Shown here: piece after piece, positions 39,886 through 49,396 of the stretch
Layout: every line of letters starts with the position of its first letter
Numbering within the stretch: the first letter of the stretch is position 1
NCBI GenBank assembly: GCA_013298125.1
Contig: JAAFJP010000007.1
Location: 62,001-126,000 of the forward strand
Origin: Cytophagales bacterium
GTDB lineage: Bacteria > Bacteroidota > Bacteroidia > Cytophagales > Spirosomataceae
DNA length: 64,000 bases
Direction of reading: 5' to 3'
Translations under genes and position numbers: made by a program
Notes under the pieces: model-generated
The model's input: the letters and a program-made list of their open reading frames with translations, nothing else
Told to the model about the DNA's origin: nothing
Database searches by the model: none

Positions 39886-40239
39886 TTAATCGTTAAGTTT
39901 CACCATTCTTGGATTATCTTTAAAAACATTCATCCAATGATTTATATCATCTACGCCACCATCTAAGGTATCATATTCTTCATCAAAATAGTTGACAGTA
40001 TCGCTATAATTTTCATAGTCTTCACCGAATTTATAGACGTGTAACACAAACTTTGGTGCGGTTTCATACTTCCCTCTGTTATAATAAGAATAGTCGATTT
40101 GAAACTTTGAGGGTGTTTTGGTAACAATATCATCAAAAGTTGCTAAAAAAATACTTTCTTGGTCGTCTCTCTGCACAATGGTATCTTCAATACTATTCCA
40201 TCCTATTCGTGCAGTTGGGGGTATTATTAATTTCTTCAT
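39886..40239 (-). CDS. Hypothetical protein of immunity-like cluster
   Basis: Short acidic ORF tightly packed with neighbours (4-nt overlap with 40236). Confidence 0.6.
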   Translation of the reverse strand: MKKLIIPPTARIGWNSIEDTIVQRDDQESIFLATFDDIVTKTPSKFQIDYSYYNRGKYETAPKFVLHVYKFGEDYENYSDTVNYFDEEYDTLDGGVDDINHWMNVFKDNPRMVKLND

Positions 40240-41135
40240 AATATTTTTATCATTACCACCGTATTCCCCTCTATTTGACGTTCCTCAAATCCACATTTTA
40301 GGTATAATTGATAAGCAAAATTCCTTTTATCGACACTTAAAGACACTTGTTTATAGCCCGATTCTTGCAGTTTCAAAAACATTTTTTCTAATAATTTTTT
40401 CCCAAATCCTTGATTTCTGAAATCAGCATTGATAGCCATACTCAGTTCGGGTGTTTCATTATCAACAAACCCGTAACCCTTTTGTTCTTCCGAAAAAAGC
40501 CTCATCCAGATTGCTCCAACGGGTTTTCTATCTGATTCAATGATAAATCCGAGGTCATGTTTCTGTCCAAAATCTTTGACATAACTATACAATTCTGGAT
40601 AAAAAATAATGGATTTATCAAGTGGTGGACTTCCTTCGGGAACATAAATTGCTTCAAATAAAAAATCCTCTAAAAATGGGTAATCATACACTTCAAGCTC
40701 ACGGATATACGGAGTTTTGGGCTTGTACAGCTCAGTGTCAATTTCGATTTTTAAATCACTTTTCCAATAAGGTACTTTGTCTTTAAACGCCACAATTTGC
40801 ACGCCTACCTTTTCGTCAGAATGTTTGATATATCCTGCCAAATCATCATCTTCGGCATATTGTGCCAAGCCTCCTGTAAACCAATATCCTTCACCAACTT
40901 CTGTGTCAAAATCAAATTTATGATAAACGTACAAATAGAAACGCCCATCGTTTTCCTCACAAATCATGGTTGTTTTACCACTAAAATTAGGTTTATTGTC
41001 AAACGAAAAACCGTAATCATATAAACAAGACGGCACCATTTCGTGCTTGATTCCTTTGGTGAAGAAATCTGTTATGTAGGTGGGCGTGTCCTTTCGGAAG
41101 GTTATGTTTAGGGAGATTGTTGAGACGTTTTTCAT
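40236..41135 (-). CDS. GNAT N-acetyltransferase fused to an uncharacterised N-terminal domain
   Basis: C-terminal GNAT: ETPELSMAINADFRNQGFGKKLLEKMFLKLQESGYKQVSLSVDKRNFAYQLYLKCGF. Confidence 0.8.
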   Translation of the reverse strand: MKNVSTISLNITFRKDTPTYITDFFTKGIKHEMVPSCLYDYGFSFDNKPNFSGKTTMICEENDGRFYLYVYHKFDFDTEVGEGYWFTGGLAQYAEDDDLAGYIKHSDEKVGVQIVAFKDKVPYWKSDLKIEIDTELYKPKTPYIRELEVYDYPFLEDFLFEAIYVPEGSPPLDKSIIFYPELYSYVKDFGQKHDLGFIIESDRKPVGAIWMRLFSEEQKGYGFVDNETPELSMAINADFRNQGFGKKLLEKMFLKLQESGYKQVSLSVDKRNFAYQLYLKCGFEERQIEGNTVVMIKIL

Positions 41136-41572
41136 TTATTGATTTCCATATAATCCTTCCGAACAATATGGAAAGAGGTTGTTGTTTCGTCTGGGCTATC
41201 ATCAAAGTTTTCAAAGCAAATACTTATGCCAAATTTGGGCGAATAAAAACCAATGGAAAATGGTTCAACATTTGGGTCGTTTGCCTTAAAAAGTTGTTCT
41301 AATGCTGCGTAAGTCATTGGTATTAAGTTATTTGACAGAAAATTAACAGGAAATTCCGTATAATTAAACGTCTCAATACTCAAAACCGTATTCGCTTCAT
41401 CATATTCAATTTTGAGTCCTAAATCATCAAAAAAATCACTGAATGTTTTAGAATCAGTATCAAAATAGACCTGAAAAAATGGCGAATTCAAATACTTTCG
41501 AACATCTTCACATTTGTCTCCAAACTGAATATCTCCGAAGGAAATGTAGGGGATAAAATCTCTGTTTTTCAT
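41132..41572 (-). CDS. Hypothetical protein of immunity-like cluster
   Basis: Intact acidic ORF, 4-nt overlap with 40236..41135. Confidence 0.6.
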   Translation of the reverse strand: MKNRDFIPYISFGDIQFGDKCEDVRKYLNSPFFQVYFDTDSKTFSDFFDDLGLKIEYDEANTVLSIETFNYTEFPVNFLSNNLIPMTYAALEQLFKANDPNVEPFSIGFYSPKFGISICFENFDDSPDETTTSFHIVRKDYMEINK

Positions 41573-41578
41573 ATAATT

Positions 41579-42763
41579 TTAGTTTTTCCATTCTTTCCAC
41601 AAGGCATCATTATCGCATAACCAATTGAAAAAATCGTCTTCTTTTGCGGTTATTCGAGCCACAATTTCTGCCCCCGTTTTAGGAATTTCTTTTTTGAAGG
41701 TTTTTTTATAAAATGCCTGAAATTCTGGATTTGTCCAACGCCCTGAATTATCGTAAAAAGTGGGTTCTTTGTCATATTCTCCCACTTCAACATCATAATA
41801 ACCAACGGCTAACAATTGAATGAAATCATCCATATTTTCCGCCAACACACGGGCAGCACCCGCTTCACCGATTGTCACAACGGGTGCATTTTTTTTATCT
41901 TTTTGCCAAATACAAAAAACACTGTCAGCTCCATTGTCGCCCAGAACTGCCAAAGATTTTGCGGCTTTTCCGTTTACATCTACCAAATGTTGCAGTATAT
42001 TATTGCTGTTATCAATAATTTCAAAATGCCCACTAAGTATTTTTCCAATGTTTTTTTCTGACCAATCCAGCACTTTTTCCCATGATTTAGGTACTTTCAT
42101 GCCTTCTGTGAAGTTATTTATCACTTTTTGTTTCAAAATGGTCGTGTCCAATAGTGCCTTTACGTCTTTCATCATCCAGTCGGGCAAGGGGCTACCGTCC
42201 GCCGTGCGTAATTCCGACACATATTTCTCCAAGAAGTCTTTTTTATCCGTAATTTTCAGATAGCGAATCAAGTAATTATAATTGTAGGCGTTGCTCTTTT
42301 GATTGATACAAAAGGGCAGCAACGAATCCACCGAATCAATACTTTCAAATTTTTGTATAAGGGCTTGTAAATTGGTCAATAAATCTTTCTCAAATATCTG
42401 AATGTCAGTGCCTTTACTGAGTGATTGCCAGTAAGATTTATTGTTAAAAATATCCTCTGATGATAAGTAAAAAAGATTTCCTAAGCCATTGGGAGCATCG
42501 TTTTCTGGAAAACCGAGCGTTTTGTAAACGGAATATGGATACATACCAAAATCCATTTTGAACTCGTATTTCACTTCTGAATTGTCAGAATTTGATTCAA
42601 AATAGAAATTTCGATTCAAATCGCCTTCAATTTTATAAAAGTAAAAACTCTCAATTCCCAAAGTCTTGTTGGTATCTGAATTTATATCTTTTTGCTCAAA
42701 GCCGTTTGATTTGAAAAAAGGAATGATAGTTTTGTTCATTATTTCGTTAAAAATCACCTTCAT
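41579..42763 (-). CDS. DUF4304-like N-terminus fused to SUKH-like C-terminus
   Basis: IMNKTIIPFFKSNGFEQKDINS...FYFYKIEGDLNRNFYFESNSD; C-terminal VTIGEAGAARVLAENMDDFIQLLAVGYYDVEVGEYDKEPTF; start at internal Met 42763. Confidence 0.6.
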   Translation of the reverse strand: MKVIFNEIMNKTIIPFFKSNGFEQKDINSDTNKTLGIESFYFYKIEGDLNRNFYFESNSDNSEVKYEFKMDFGMYPYSVYKTLGFPENDAPNGLGNLFYLSSEDIFNNKSYWQSLSKGTDIQIFEKDLLTNLQALIQKFESIDSVDSLLPFCINQKSNAYNYNYLIRYLKITDKKDFLEKYVSELRTADGSPLPDWMMKDVKALLDTTILKQKVINNFTEGMKVPKSWEKVLDWSEKNIGKILSGHFEIIDNSNNILQHLVDVNGKAAKSLAVLGDNGADSVFCIWQKDKKNAPVVTIGEAGAARVLAENMDDFIQLLAVGYYDVEVGEYDKEPTFYDNSGRWTNPEFQAFYKKTFKKEIPKTGAEIVARITAKEDDFFNWLCDNDALWKEWKN

Positions 42764-43071
42764 ATTTTTATTAGCTAATTTCAAAAATTGGAAGCACAAG
42801 TCGAAACATACAATAGTAACTTTTTTGAAGACGATTTTCATACGTTGTCTTTCAAAGAGAGCAATTTTACGTTTAAACAAACTCGAAATTTAGTCGAAAT
42901 GATTAAATCAAGAATGAATATTTCGCATCTTGTGAAATTAGAGAAAAATGACTTTGAAAAGCCACTATATCTCATGAAAATCATGAAAGATTTGCGGGTT
43001 ATTCTTATCCTTGAAGAATATGATTCTTCACCCCAATATATTGTCACATTCCTTCGCATTATTCGACTAAA

Positions 43072-43704
43072 TCAATTGGAAGAAACCCTTGAATCATTAG
43101 AAATTGAAGCCGCATATTCAGCCCTCAGTTTTTCTGATTTCTTCTGGTAAGCCTCAAAAGCATTGTCTGCAATTCTCTGTAAACGCTCCTTGATTTTAGT
43201 GAAATAAAAAGCAGTCAAATTTTCATCATTTTTTATGGCTAAATACCTCAACAAGTCTTCGTGATGCACCAAATAGTTCTGTGTGAGGCAATGGTTTATG
43301 AATACATCAAGCGTTGTAATTGTTGAATAAAATGCCATTATTTTATCCAAAATCTCAATCATTTCTTTCCCTAAAACTTCTAAATCTGAGGTTTTTTCTA
43401 TCAAAAGTCGTTCATCGCCAGTACCTGTGATTGTACTAAAATTATGGCTAAAAATATTATCATATCCTCTGGGTTTTAACTTGATTTCTCTACCCATCAT
43501 ACCTTCAAATTCGGCTGAATAAATCCCACAAATCATCCAAACGTATGCCCCATTTTCAGTATATTCTCTATCGACAGGGAAGTTTATGGAGAACGTAAAA
43601 TCTCTATCAGTTTTATGGAAATACTGTTTTTGCTTCTTGAAACCATGAGATTTCAAGAATGGAGCGATTACGATATTGATTAATTCGTTTAGTTTTTCTT
43701 CCAT
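43072..43704 (-). CDS. DUF4304-like protein
   Basis: MEEKLNELINIVIAPFLKSHGFKKQKQYFHKTDRDFTFSINFPVDREYTENGAYVWMICGIYS. Confidence 0.7.
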   Translation of the reverse strand: MEEKLNELINIVIAPFLKSHGFKKQKQYFHKTDRDFTFSINFPVDREYTENGAYVWMICGIYSAEFEGMMGREIKLKPRGYDNIFSHNFSTITGTGDERLLIEKTSDLEVLGKEMIEILDKIMAFYSTITTLDVFINHCLTQNYLVHHEDLLRYLAIKNDENLTAFYFTKIKERLQRIADNAFEAYQKKSEKLRAEYAASISNDSRVSSN

Positions 43705-44108
43705 TATTTTTTAAGTAAAAGATTTGTTATTAATTATCATCCGAAGTCTAAAATGGTGCTGTTATGCCTTTGTGATTTCGTTTTCAAAGTACTACAAATT
43801 AACCCGTTTTTATTATCATTCAGGAATCAAAACATATCTAATTAAATCTCGTACCTCTGTTCGCTTAATTTCTTTATTATCATACACTACTGTTTAAGTA
43901 TAGAATATTTCAAATGTTGGAATGTTCTGTTACAATATACTCACCATCCGTTGGGAATCGTGCGTGAATGTACAAAATTTAGTAAGCATAAAGGATGGTC
44001 TTCAAGAAATGTTGGGTAAAATTACAAAGAATGATCCTCTTTCTTTGAGAGATTTTATTTTTGTAAATTAGTTTAAAAATTAGAAGACCGAAGATAACGA
44101 CAAAGAAC

Positions 44109-44702
44109 ATGAAACATCCTGAATATCATATATTTACATCATTAATCGAACGATTATGTGGTGGAATTTCAGAAGAAGAAAAAGAATATTTTTTATCTTG
44201 TTTTCAAATAATAAATTTGCCCGCTAAATACTTTTTTATTCAAGCCAATACCGTTCAGAAAGAGATTGGTTTTGTCGTAAATGGCTTGATTAGAGCATTT
44301 TACGTGGATGATGCAGGTAATGAAATCACGGTAAGATTTGCGGATGAGGGCGATTTTGCGATAGATTATCCCGCCTTTGTGGCTCAACAAAATTGTAAAT
44401 ATTACTTCCAATGTCTCGAACCTACTACTTTGGTAACGATGAATTATGAGCAAATCCAAATCGGTTACAAAGAGTACCACGGCATTGAGCGGTTTGGCAG
44501 ACTCATTGCCGAACAAGTCTTGAAAATGCAGCAAAGCCGAATAGAAAGTTTTTTGTTTGAAACGGCAGAACAGCGTTACCTTAAATTCATCAAAAATAGC
44601 CCTACGCTTTTTAATCGGGTTTCATTATCCATGCTTTCTTCTTATTTGGGCATCGAACGCCCTTCGCTGAGTCGGATTCGTAAAAAGATTTCTCTTCAAT
44701 GA
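44109..44702 (+). CDS. Crp/Fnr family transcriptional regulator
   Basis: cNMP-binding fold plus HTH VSLSMLSSYLGIERPSLSRIRKK. Confidence 0.9.
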   Translation: MKHPEYHIFTSLIERLCGGISEEEKEYFLSCFQIINLPAKYFFIQANTVQKEIGFVVNGLIRAFYVDDAGNEITVRFADEGDFAIDYPAFVAQQNCKYYFQCLEPTTLVTMNYEQIQIGYKEYHGIERFGRLIAEQVLKMQQSRIESFLFETAEQRYLKFIKNSPTLFNRVSLSMLSSYLGIERPSLSRIRKKISLQ

Positions 44703-44776
44703 TTTTGTAACATTTGTGACAGGTGCATTCATTTATTTTCTATCAATTTTATGTTATTATTTAATCAAAACACAAA

Positions 44777-45418
44777 ATGAAAATTGTAATATTCGGAGCA
44801 TCGGGCTTTTCTGGAAAGGAAATTTTGAAGCAAGCTCTCGCACAAAATCACGAAGTAACGGTGCTTACTCGTTCAAAACAATCCATTGATATTTCTCATA
44901 AAAATCTGACCATTATTGAGGGTAATATACTTGATAATCAAATGGTTAATTCTGTTTTGCAAAATCAAGATGCGGTGATTCAATGCTTAGGAATTGGAGG
45001 GAAAGGTGATGGGAAACCCACTACTTTTATCTCGGATGCTACCCGAATTATTGTGGAGGAAATGGAGAAATCAAACGTCAATCGCCTTGTGTGTATGAGT
45101 AACGTGGGGGCGGGCAATAGCATGGCTTTTCAACCATGGATTTTCAACAAAGTGATTTTGCCGTATTTTATGAAATGGCTAAAAGTAATCATTGACGACA
45201 AAAACATCATGGAGCCAATCATCATGAATAGCCATTTGAATTGGACGATTGTTCGTTGTCCAAATATTGTGGAAAAACCTGCCAAAAATAAGGTAACAGC
45301 GACTTTGGACGGTAAAAATTTGAAGATGTCTATAACCAATGAAGATGTTGCCCATTTTATGTTGAATCAGTTGTGTAATTCAAATTTTGATAGACAAGCA
45401 CCTTCTGTTAGTAATTAG
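44777..45418 (+). CDS. NAD(P)H-binding SDR (NmrA/YwnB-like)
   Basis: MKIVIFGASGFSGKEILKQALAQNHEVTVLTR...NWTIVRCPNIVE. Confidence 0.9.
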   Translation: MKIVIFGASGFSGKEILKQALAQNHEVTVLTRSKQSIDISHKNLTIIEGNILDNQMVNSVLQNQDAVIQCLGIGGKGDGKPTTFISDATRIIVEEMEKSNVNRLVCMSNVGAGNSMAFQPWIFNKVILPYFMKWLKVIIDDKNIMEPIIMNSHLNWTIVRCPNIVEKPAKNKVTATLDGKNLKMSITNEDVAHFMLNQLCNSNFDRQAPSVSN

Positions 45419-45433
45419 GATTGAAAAATTTTT

Positions 45434-45781
45434 CTACGATTCCTTCAAAATCTTATCCAATTTCAAGGCTTCTTTGATACTCCCTTTTATCTTCATTCTG
45501 CCCGTGACCATTCCCGCCATTGGATTAAGGTCGCCAAAAACCAAGCGGGCAAAATCTTGGGTCGTGATGCTTACTTCAAAATTAGAAGTGAGGTTATGAC
45601 TGGCGGCTGTACCCTCTATCCAACCTTTGCCTTCGGAGCTTGAACCGTCTATCAAAAAGGTCTGTTGCGTATCTTTGAAATTGAAAGTAAAAACTTCATT
45701 GATTTGCCCTAACACGTTGGTAGTGAGCTTATTTCTTAGAAAATTGACTGCATTTTCAAAGGTTATTTCTGATTTCTCCAT
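45434..45781 (-). CDS. SCP2 sterol-binding domain protein
   Basis: FNFKDTQQTFLIDGSSSEGKGWIEG...DFARLVFGDLNPMAGMVTGRMKIKGSIKEALKLDKIL. Confidence 0.88.
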   Translation of the reverse strand: MEKSEITFENAVNFLRNKLTTNVLGQINEVFTFNFKDTQQTFLIDGSSSEGKGWIEGTAASHNLTSNFEVSITTQDFARLVFGDLNPMAGMVTGRMKIKGSIKEALKLDKILKES

Positions 45782-45802
45782 GATATGTTTTGATTAAAAA
45801 TT

Positions 45803-46477
45803 TTAGATATGATTGAAATAAAATAAGTTATAAAAACGAAAATCGGGTGAAGCAATTTGTACGGTCTCTTCCAAATTCACGTCCTGAGCTGCCATTTCCG
45901 AAATGGCTTCAATGAGGTGTTCTTCTGAATCCCAAAGTGAATAATTTACCGCCTTTTCGCCATCCAAACTTCTATGAAAATTGGCACTACGGTAACCTGG
46001 GGTTTTGAAAGACGAATCCTCATTGTTTGCCACTACCATTTCCAATAACCTGTATTGTTTGGGTCCAGGGATTGTGGTGATTTCATTGATAAATATCGTT
46101 CCAGTATAATCGGGCGAAATCACTGAATATCCTTGTTCGCTACGGTCATCAGCATAATGTACCTCATAAAACTTACCTTCTCCGCTGTTATCTTCAAGCA
46201 TGGCAAGGGCTTTTGGCGAAAGCATATTCCCCAAATCTGTCATTGCAGACGTGAATCCTTGCTCGCTTTCCCATTGTATATAAGTGCATATCCGTGACTC
46301 GTCGGTAGAGTTTAAGATGTTTGCACTCACAAAGCCCTCATAATCAGACAGTTTGGCAAAGGAATTTTTCAGTTCGTTACCCACTGTGGCTTGATTTTTT
46401 TCGGCTACGTGATAAAAATTTATCTCAGTAGCCAAACTTGTCCCTTTCAGGATTTTGGTTTCATTTGAATGTTTCAT
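45803..46477 (-). CDS. Antibiotic biosynthesis monooxygenase (ABM)-like protein, duplicated domain
   Basis: SKLSDYEGFVSANILNSTDESRICTYIQWES and YRSANFHRSLDGEKAVNYSLWDSEEHL. Confidence 0.75.
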   Translation of the reverse strand: MKHSNETKILKGTSLATEINFYHVAEKNQATVGNELKNSFAKLSDYEGFVSANILNSTDESRICTYIQWESEQGFTSAMTDLGNMLSPKALAMLEDNSGEGKFYEVHYADDRSEQGYSVISPDYTGTIFINEITTIPGPKQYRLLEMVVANNEDSSFKTPGYRSANFHRSLDGEKAVNYSLWDSEEHLIEAISEMAAQDVNLEETVQIASPDFRFYNLFYFNHI

Positions 46478-46567
46478 ATTTACTTTTTGTTTTAATCATT
46501 TGTTTAAATTACGTATCAAAAAAATAGGCAATGCCCATTTTCAATTTATACATCATGGAATAATTGT

Positions 46568-47206
46568 TTATTTTCCCATGAAAATATAGTTCAAAATATA
46601 AGATTTCACTCTTTCTTTATGCCTTTGGATATAAGATTTATAAGCATCTTCGTCATAATTACTGATACTTTTTATGAGTTCTTTTGAGATGAAAACATAA
46701 TGAATATTGCTCAACACAAAAAATACTAATTCACTTGCAGTAATGGGTTCAATATCGCCGTTCGCAACGGCAATTTCTACTTGTTTTGAAAAAAGAGAAG
46801 TATTAAAAGATTCAATAAGAGTGGATTTATTGAAAACAGTTAAACTATTCATTTTCAATTCATTAGTAATAAATAAAGGTAAATCAGAGTTGTTCTCTAA
46901 AAACTTAAATTCCTCCTCAATTTGCCACTCAATTTTTTCTTTTAAGGGAATATCTTTATTAAAAAATTCGAGTAAAATACCAAAGAATTTATGCAAACTT
47001 TCTTTCATTATTTGCTCAAAAAGTTTGTCTTTGCTTCTGAAATAATAGTTCACCAAAGCCACGTTAGTCTCGGCTTCGGTGGCTATGTCTCTGATGGTGG
47101 TACCTGCAAATCCTTTTTCCATAAAAAGTTTTTGGGCAACCGTTTTTATATGTTCTTCGGTACTTAGGACTGTTTCCAATTTTATGAGTTTTGTTAATGG
47201 TAGCAA
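46568..47206 (-). CDS. TetR/AcrR family transcriptional regulator
   Basis: IKTVAQKLFMEKGFAGTTIRDIATEAETNVALVNYYFRSKDKLFEQIM. Confidence 0.92.
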   Translation of the reverse strand: MLPLTKLIKLETVLSTEEHIKTVAQKLFMEKGFAGTTIRDIATEAETNVALVNYYFRSKDKLFEQIMKESLHKFFGILLEFFNKDIPLKEKIEWQIEEEFKFLENNSDLPLFITNELKMNSLTVFNKSTLIESFNTSLFSKQVEIAVANGDIEPITASELVFFVLSNIHYVFISKELIKSISNYDEDAYKSYIQRHKERVKSYILNYIFMGK

Positions 47207-47312
47207 AGGTAAAGATTCAATTTGATTTAAACAAATGATTAAAATTAAAATTAACTTCTTTTTATTATGTAGATTTACGAAAAATAAAATTATTCAAAAT
47301 AAATATTCATAA

Positions 47313-48404
47313 ATGACCGAACTATCAAATTACACTGAAACCATAAAAAATCTTAAATCGGCAATTTTAAACAGTAGATACAGAGCTGCCGTATTGGTCA
47401 ATCAAGAAATGTTGTCTTTATACTTTTCAGTAGGAAAACTCATTTCTGAGAAAACAAAACAAGAAAAATGGGGGACAAATGTTTTGGAACGACTTTCACA
47501 GGATTTGCAAAATGAATTGCCTGGATTAAAAGGGTTTGGAGCAACGAATTTAAAACGAATGAAATTGTTTTATGATGAATGGAACTCTCTATTTCAAATT
47601 GATGCAAACAGTAAAAATTTAACTCAATTATCTGATAATGAAACACTTATAATTCGTCCGTTACTGACGGACGAATTACAAATCCTATTTTTACAGGTTA
47701 GTTTCACACATCATTATGAATTATTAATTAAAACCAAAACCCTCGAAGAACGTATTTTTTATATTCAAAAGGTGGCTCAAAACTTTTGGTCTGTTGATAG
47801 TTTAAAACATCATATTAAGGCAAATTTGTATCAGAAAGAAGGTAATTTACCAAACAATTTCACTCAAACCCTTACAGATAGTGATTTAAGAGCAAAGGCT
47901 TTACAATCTTTTAAAGATGAATATTTGCTTGATTTTATCAATATTGAAGACCCCGATGAGGCAGATGAAAAAATGATTGAAAACGAAATTGTAAGAAATA
48001 TCAAGAAATTCCTACTTTCATTAGGGGCTGATTTCGCATTTTTAGGTAATCAGTTCAGGCTTTTAGTTGATGAGGATGAATATTTTATTGACTTGTTGTT
48101 CTTCAATAGAAAATTGCAGTGTTTAGTTGCCTTTGAACTCAAAAAAGGAAAATTTAAACCTGAGTATTTGGGGAAAATGAATTTCTACTTATCGGCACTT
48201 GATGAGTATATAAAACAACCGCATGAAAATCCGTCAATCGGAATAATTCTATGTAAAGAAAAAAACAATAAGACCGTTGAATTTTCTTTCAGAGATTTTA
48301 ATAAATCAATGGGAGTCGCAACTTTCAAAACAACTCACGAACTTCCTGAGCAATTTAAAAATGCTCTCCCTGACGTAGAAACCCTCAAAAAATTAATGGA
48401 CTAA
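47313..48404 (+). CDS. YhcG/DUF1016 family PD-(D/E)XK nuclease
   Basis: AVLVNQEMLSLYFSVGKLI...LSQDLQNELPGLKGFGATNLKRMKLFY; FIDLLFFNRKLQCLVAFELKKGKFKPEYLGKMNFYL. Confidence 0.9.
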   Translation: MTELSNYTETIKNLKSAILNSRYRAAVLVNQEMLSLYFSVGKLISEKTKQEKWGTNVLERLSQDLQNELPGLKGFGATNLKRMKLFYDEWNSLFQIDANSKNLTQLSDNETLIIRPLLTDELQILFLQVSFTHHYELLIKTKTLEERIFYIQKVAQNFWSVDSLKHHIKANLYQKEGNLPNNFTQTLTDSDLRAKALQSFKDEYLLDFINIEDPDEADEKMIENEIVRNIKKFLLSLGADFAFLGNQFRLLVDEDEYFIDLLFFNRKLQCLVAFELKKGKFKPEYLGKMNFYLSALDEYIKQPHENPSIGIILCKEKNNKTVEFSFRDFNKSMGVATFKTTHELPEQFKNALPDVETLKKLMD

Positions 48405-48428
48405 AAGTTTTTCATAATTACACTCAAA

Positions 48429-49340
48429 ATGCTCAATACCAACATTCCATATTTCGAGAATCTCAGTAAGTTTTATGAAGCCATAAACGTCCCGAAACCC
48501 ATTCACGAGCATTTTGATGTGCGTTTTATTCAGGAAAATCTGAAAACCGTGAAGATGCAAATGCCTTCGTTCAGAAATCCTTGTTTTATGATTTCGATGA
48601 CTTTGAAAGGGCAAGGTAGCGTACATCATGCGGGTACGGAGGCGTTTCGGGTGGGTGATTTGTCAGTGTTTTTTACCGCCCCTGGACAACTCCAAAGTTG
48701 GGATGTACTGCCCGATTGGGAAGGTATTTACGTCATTTTTGCCAAAGAATTTTTTGCCGTAAATCGTATCATTTTAGAGGAAATAAGGGAGTCTCCTTTC
48801 TTTGATATTGACAATCGAGTATCACTTACGCTTGTGCCAGAAGAGGCGGAGGTTTTACTGGATTTATTTCAAAAAATTCAAACCGAAGCAAATGGTAAAT
48901 TTGAAAATCGCTATGAATTTGTGAAATCTTTTATCCGTTTGATGGTAATGTATTTGAACCGTTTTTACGAAAAAAGAATCCAGAATAATCAAAAACCTAA
49001 TCCCCAAGCCTCTGGCATTCTGACAGTTAGAGAATTTCAAGATTTAATTGAGCAAAATTTAAAAACGGATAAAAAACTAAAAACGGTATCAGAGTTTGCT
49101 GATAAACTCAGCGTACACCCTAACCATCTCAATGCTCTTTGCAAAGAAATCTTGGGCAAAACTGCCAGTGAATTACTGCACGATAGCACGCTACTTCAAG
49201 CCAAATCTTTAATCCTAAATTCTGATTTTTCGATGAAAGAAATTGCCTATCAATTGGGCTATGACGAACCCAATTATTTCTTTCGGTTTTTCAAAAAACA
49301 CGTTGGGGTTACACCGAGTGAGTTTAAAGGGAAATTTTAG
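48429..49340 (+). CDS. AraC family transcriptional regulator
   Basis: VSEFADKLSVHPNHLNALCKEILGKTASELLHD...MKEIAYQLGYDEPNYFFRFFKKHVGVTPSEFK. Confidence 0.93.
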   Translation: MLNTNIPYFENLSKFYEAINVPKPIHEHFDVRFIQENLKTVKMQMPSFRNPCFMISMTLKGQGSVHHAGTEAFRVGDLSVFFTAPGQLQSWDVLPDWEGIYVIFAKEFFAVNRIILEEIRESPFFDIDNRVSLTLVPEEAEVLLDLFQKIQTEANGKFENRYEFVKSFIRLMVMYLNRFYEKRIQNNQKPNPQASGILTVREFQDLIEQNLKTDKKLKTVSEFADKLSVHPNHLNALCKEILGKTASELLHDSTLLQAKSLILNSDFSMKEIAYQLGYDEPNYFFRFFKKHVGVTPSEFKGKF

Positions 49341-49396
49341 CATCACGAAAATTTATAATAAAATACTACCTTTGTGTTTATTTGAATTTTATAAAA

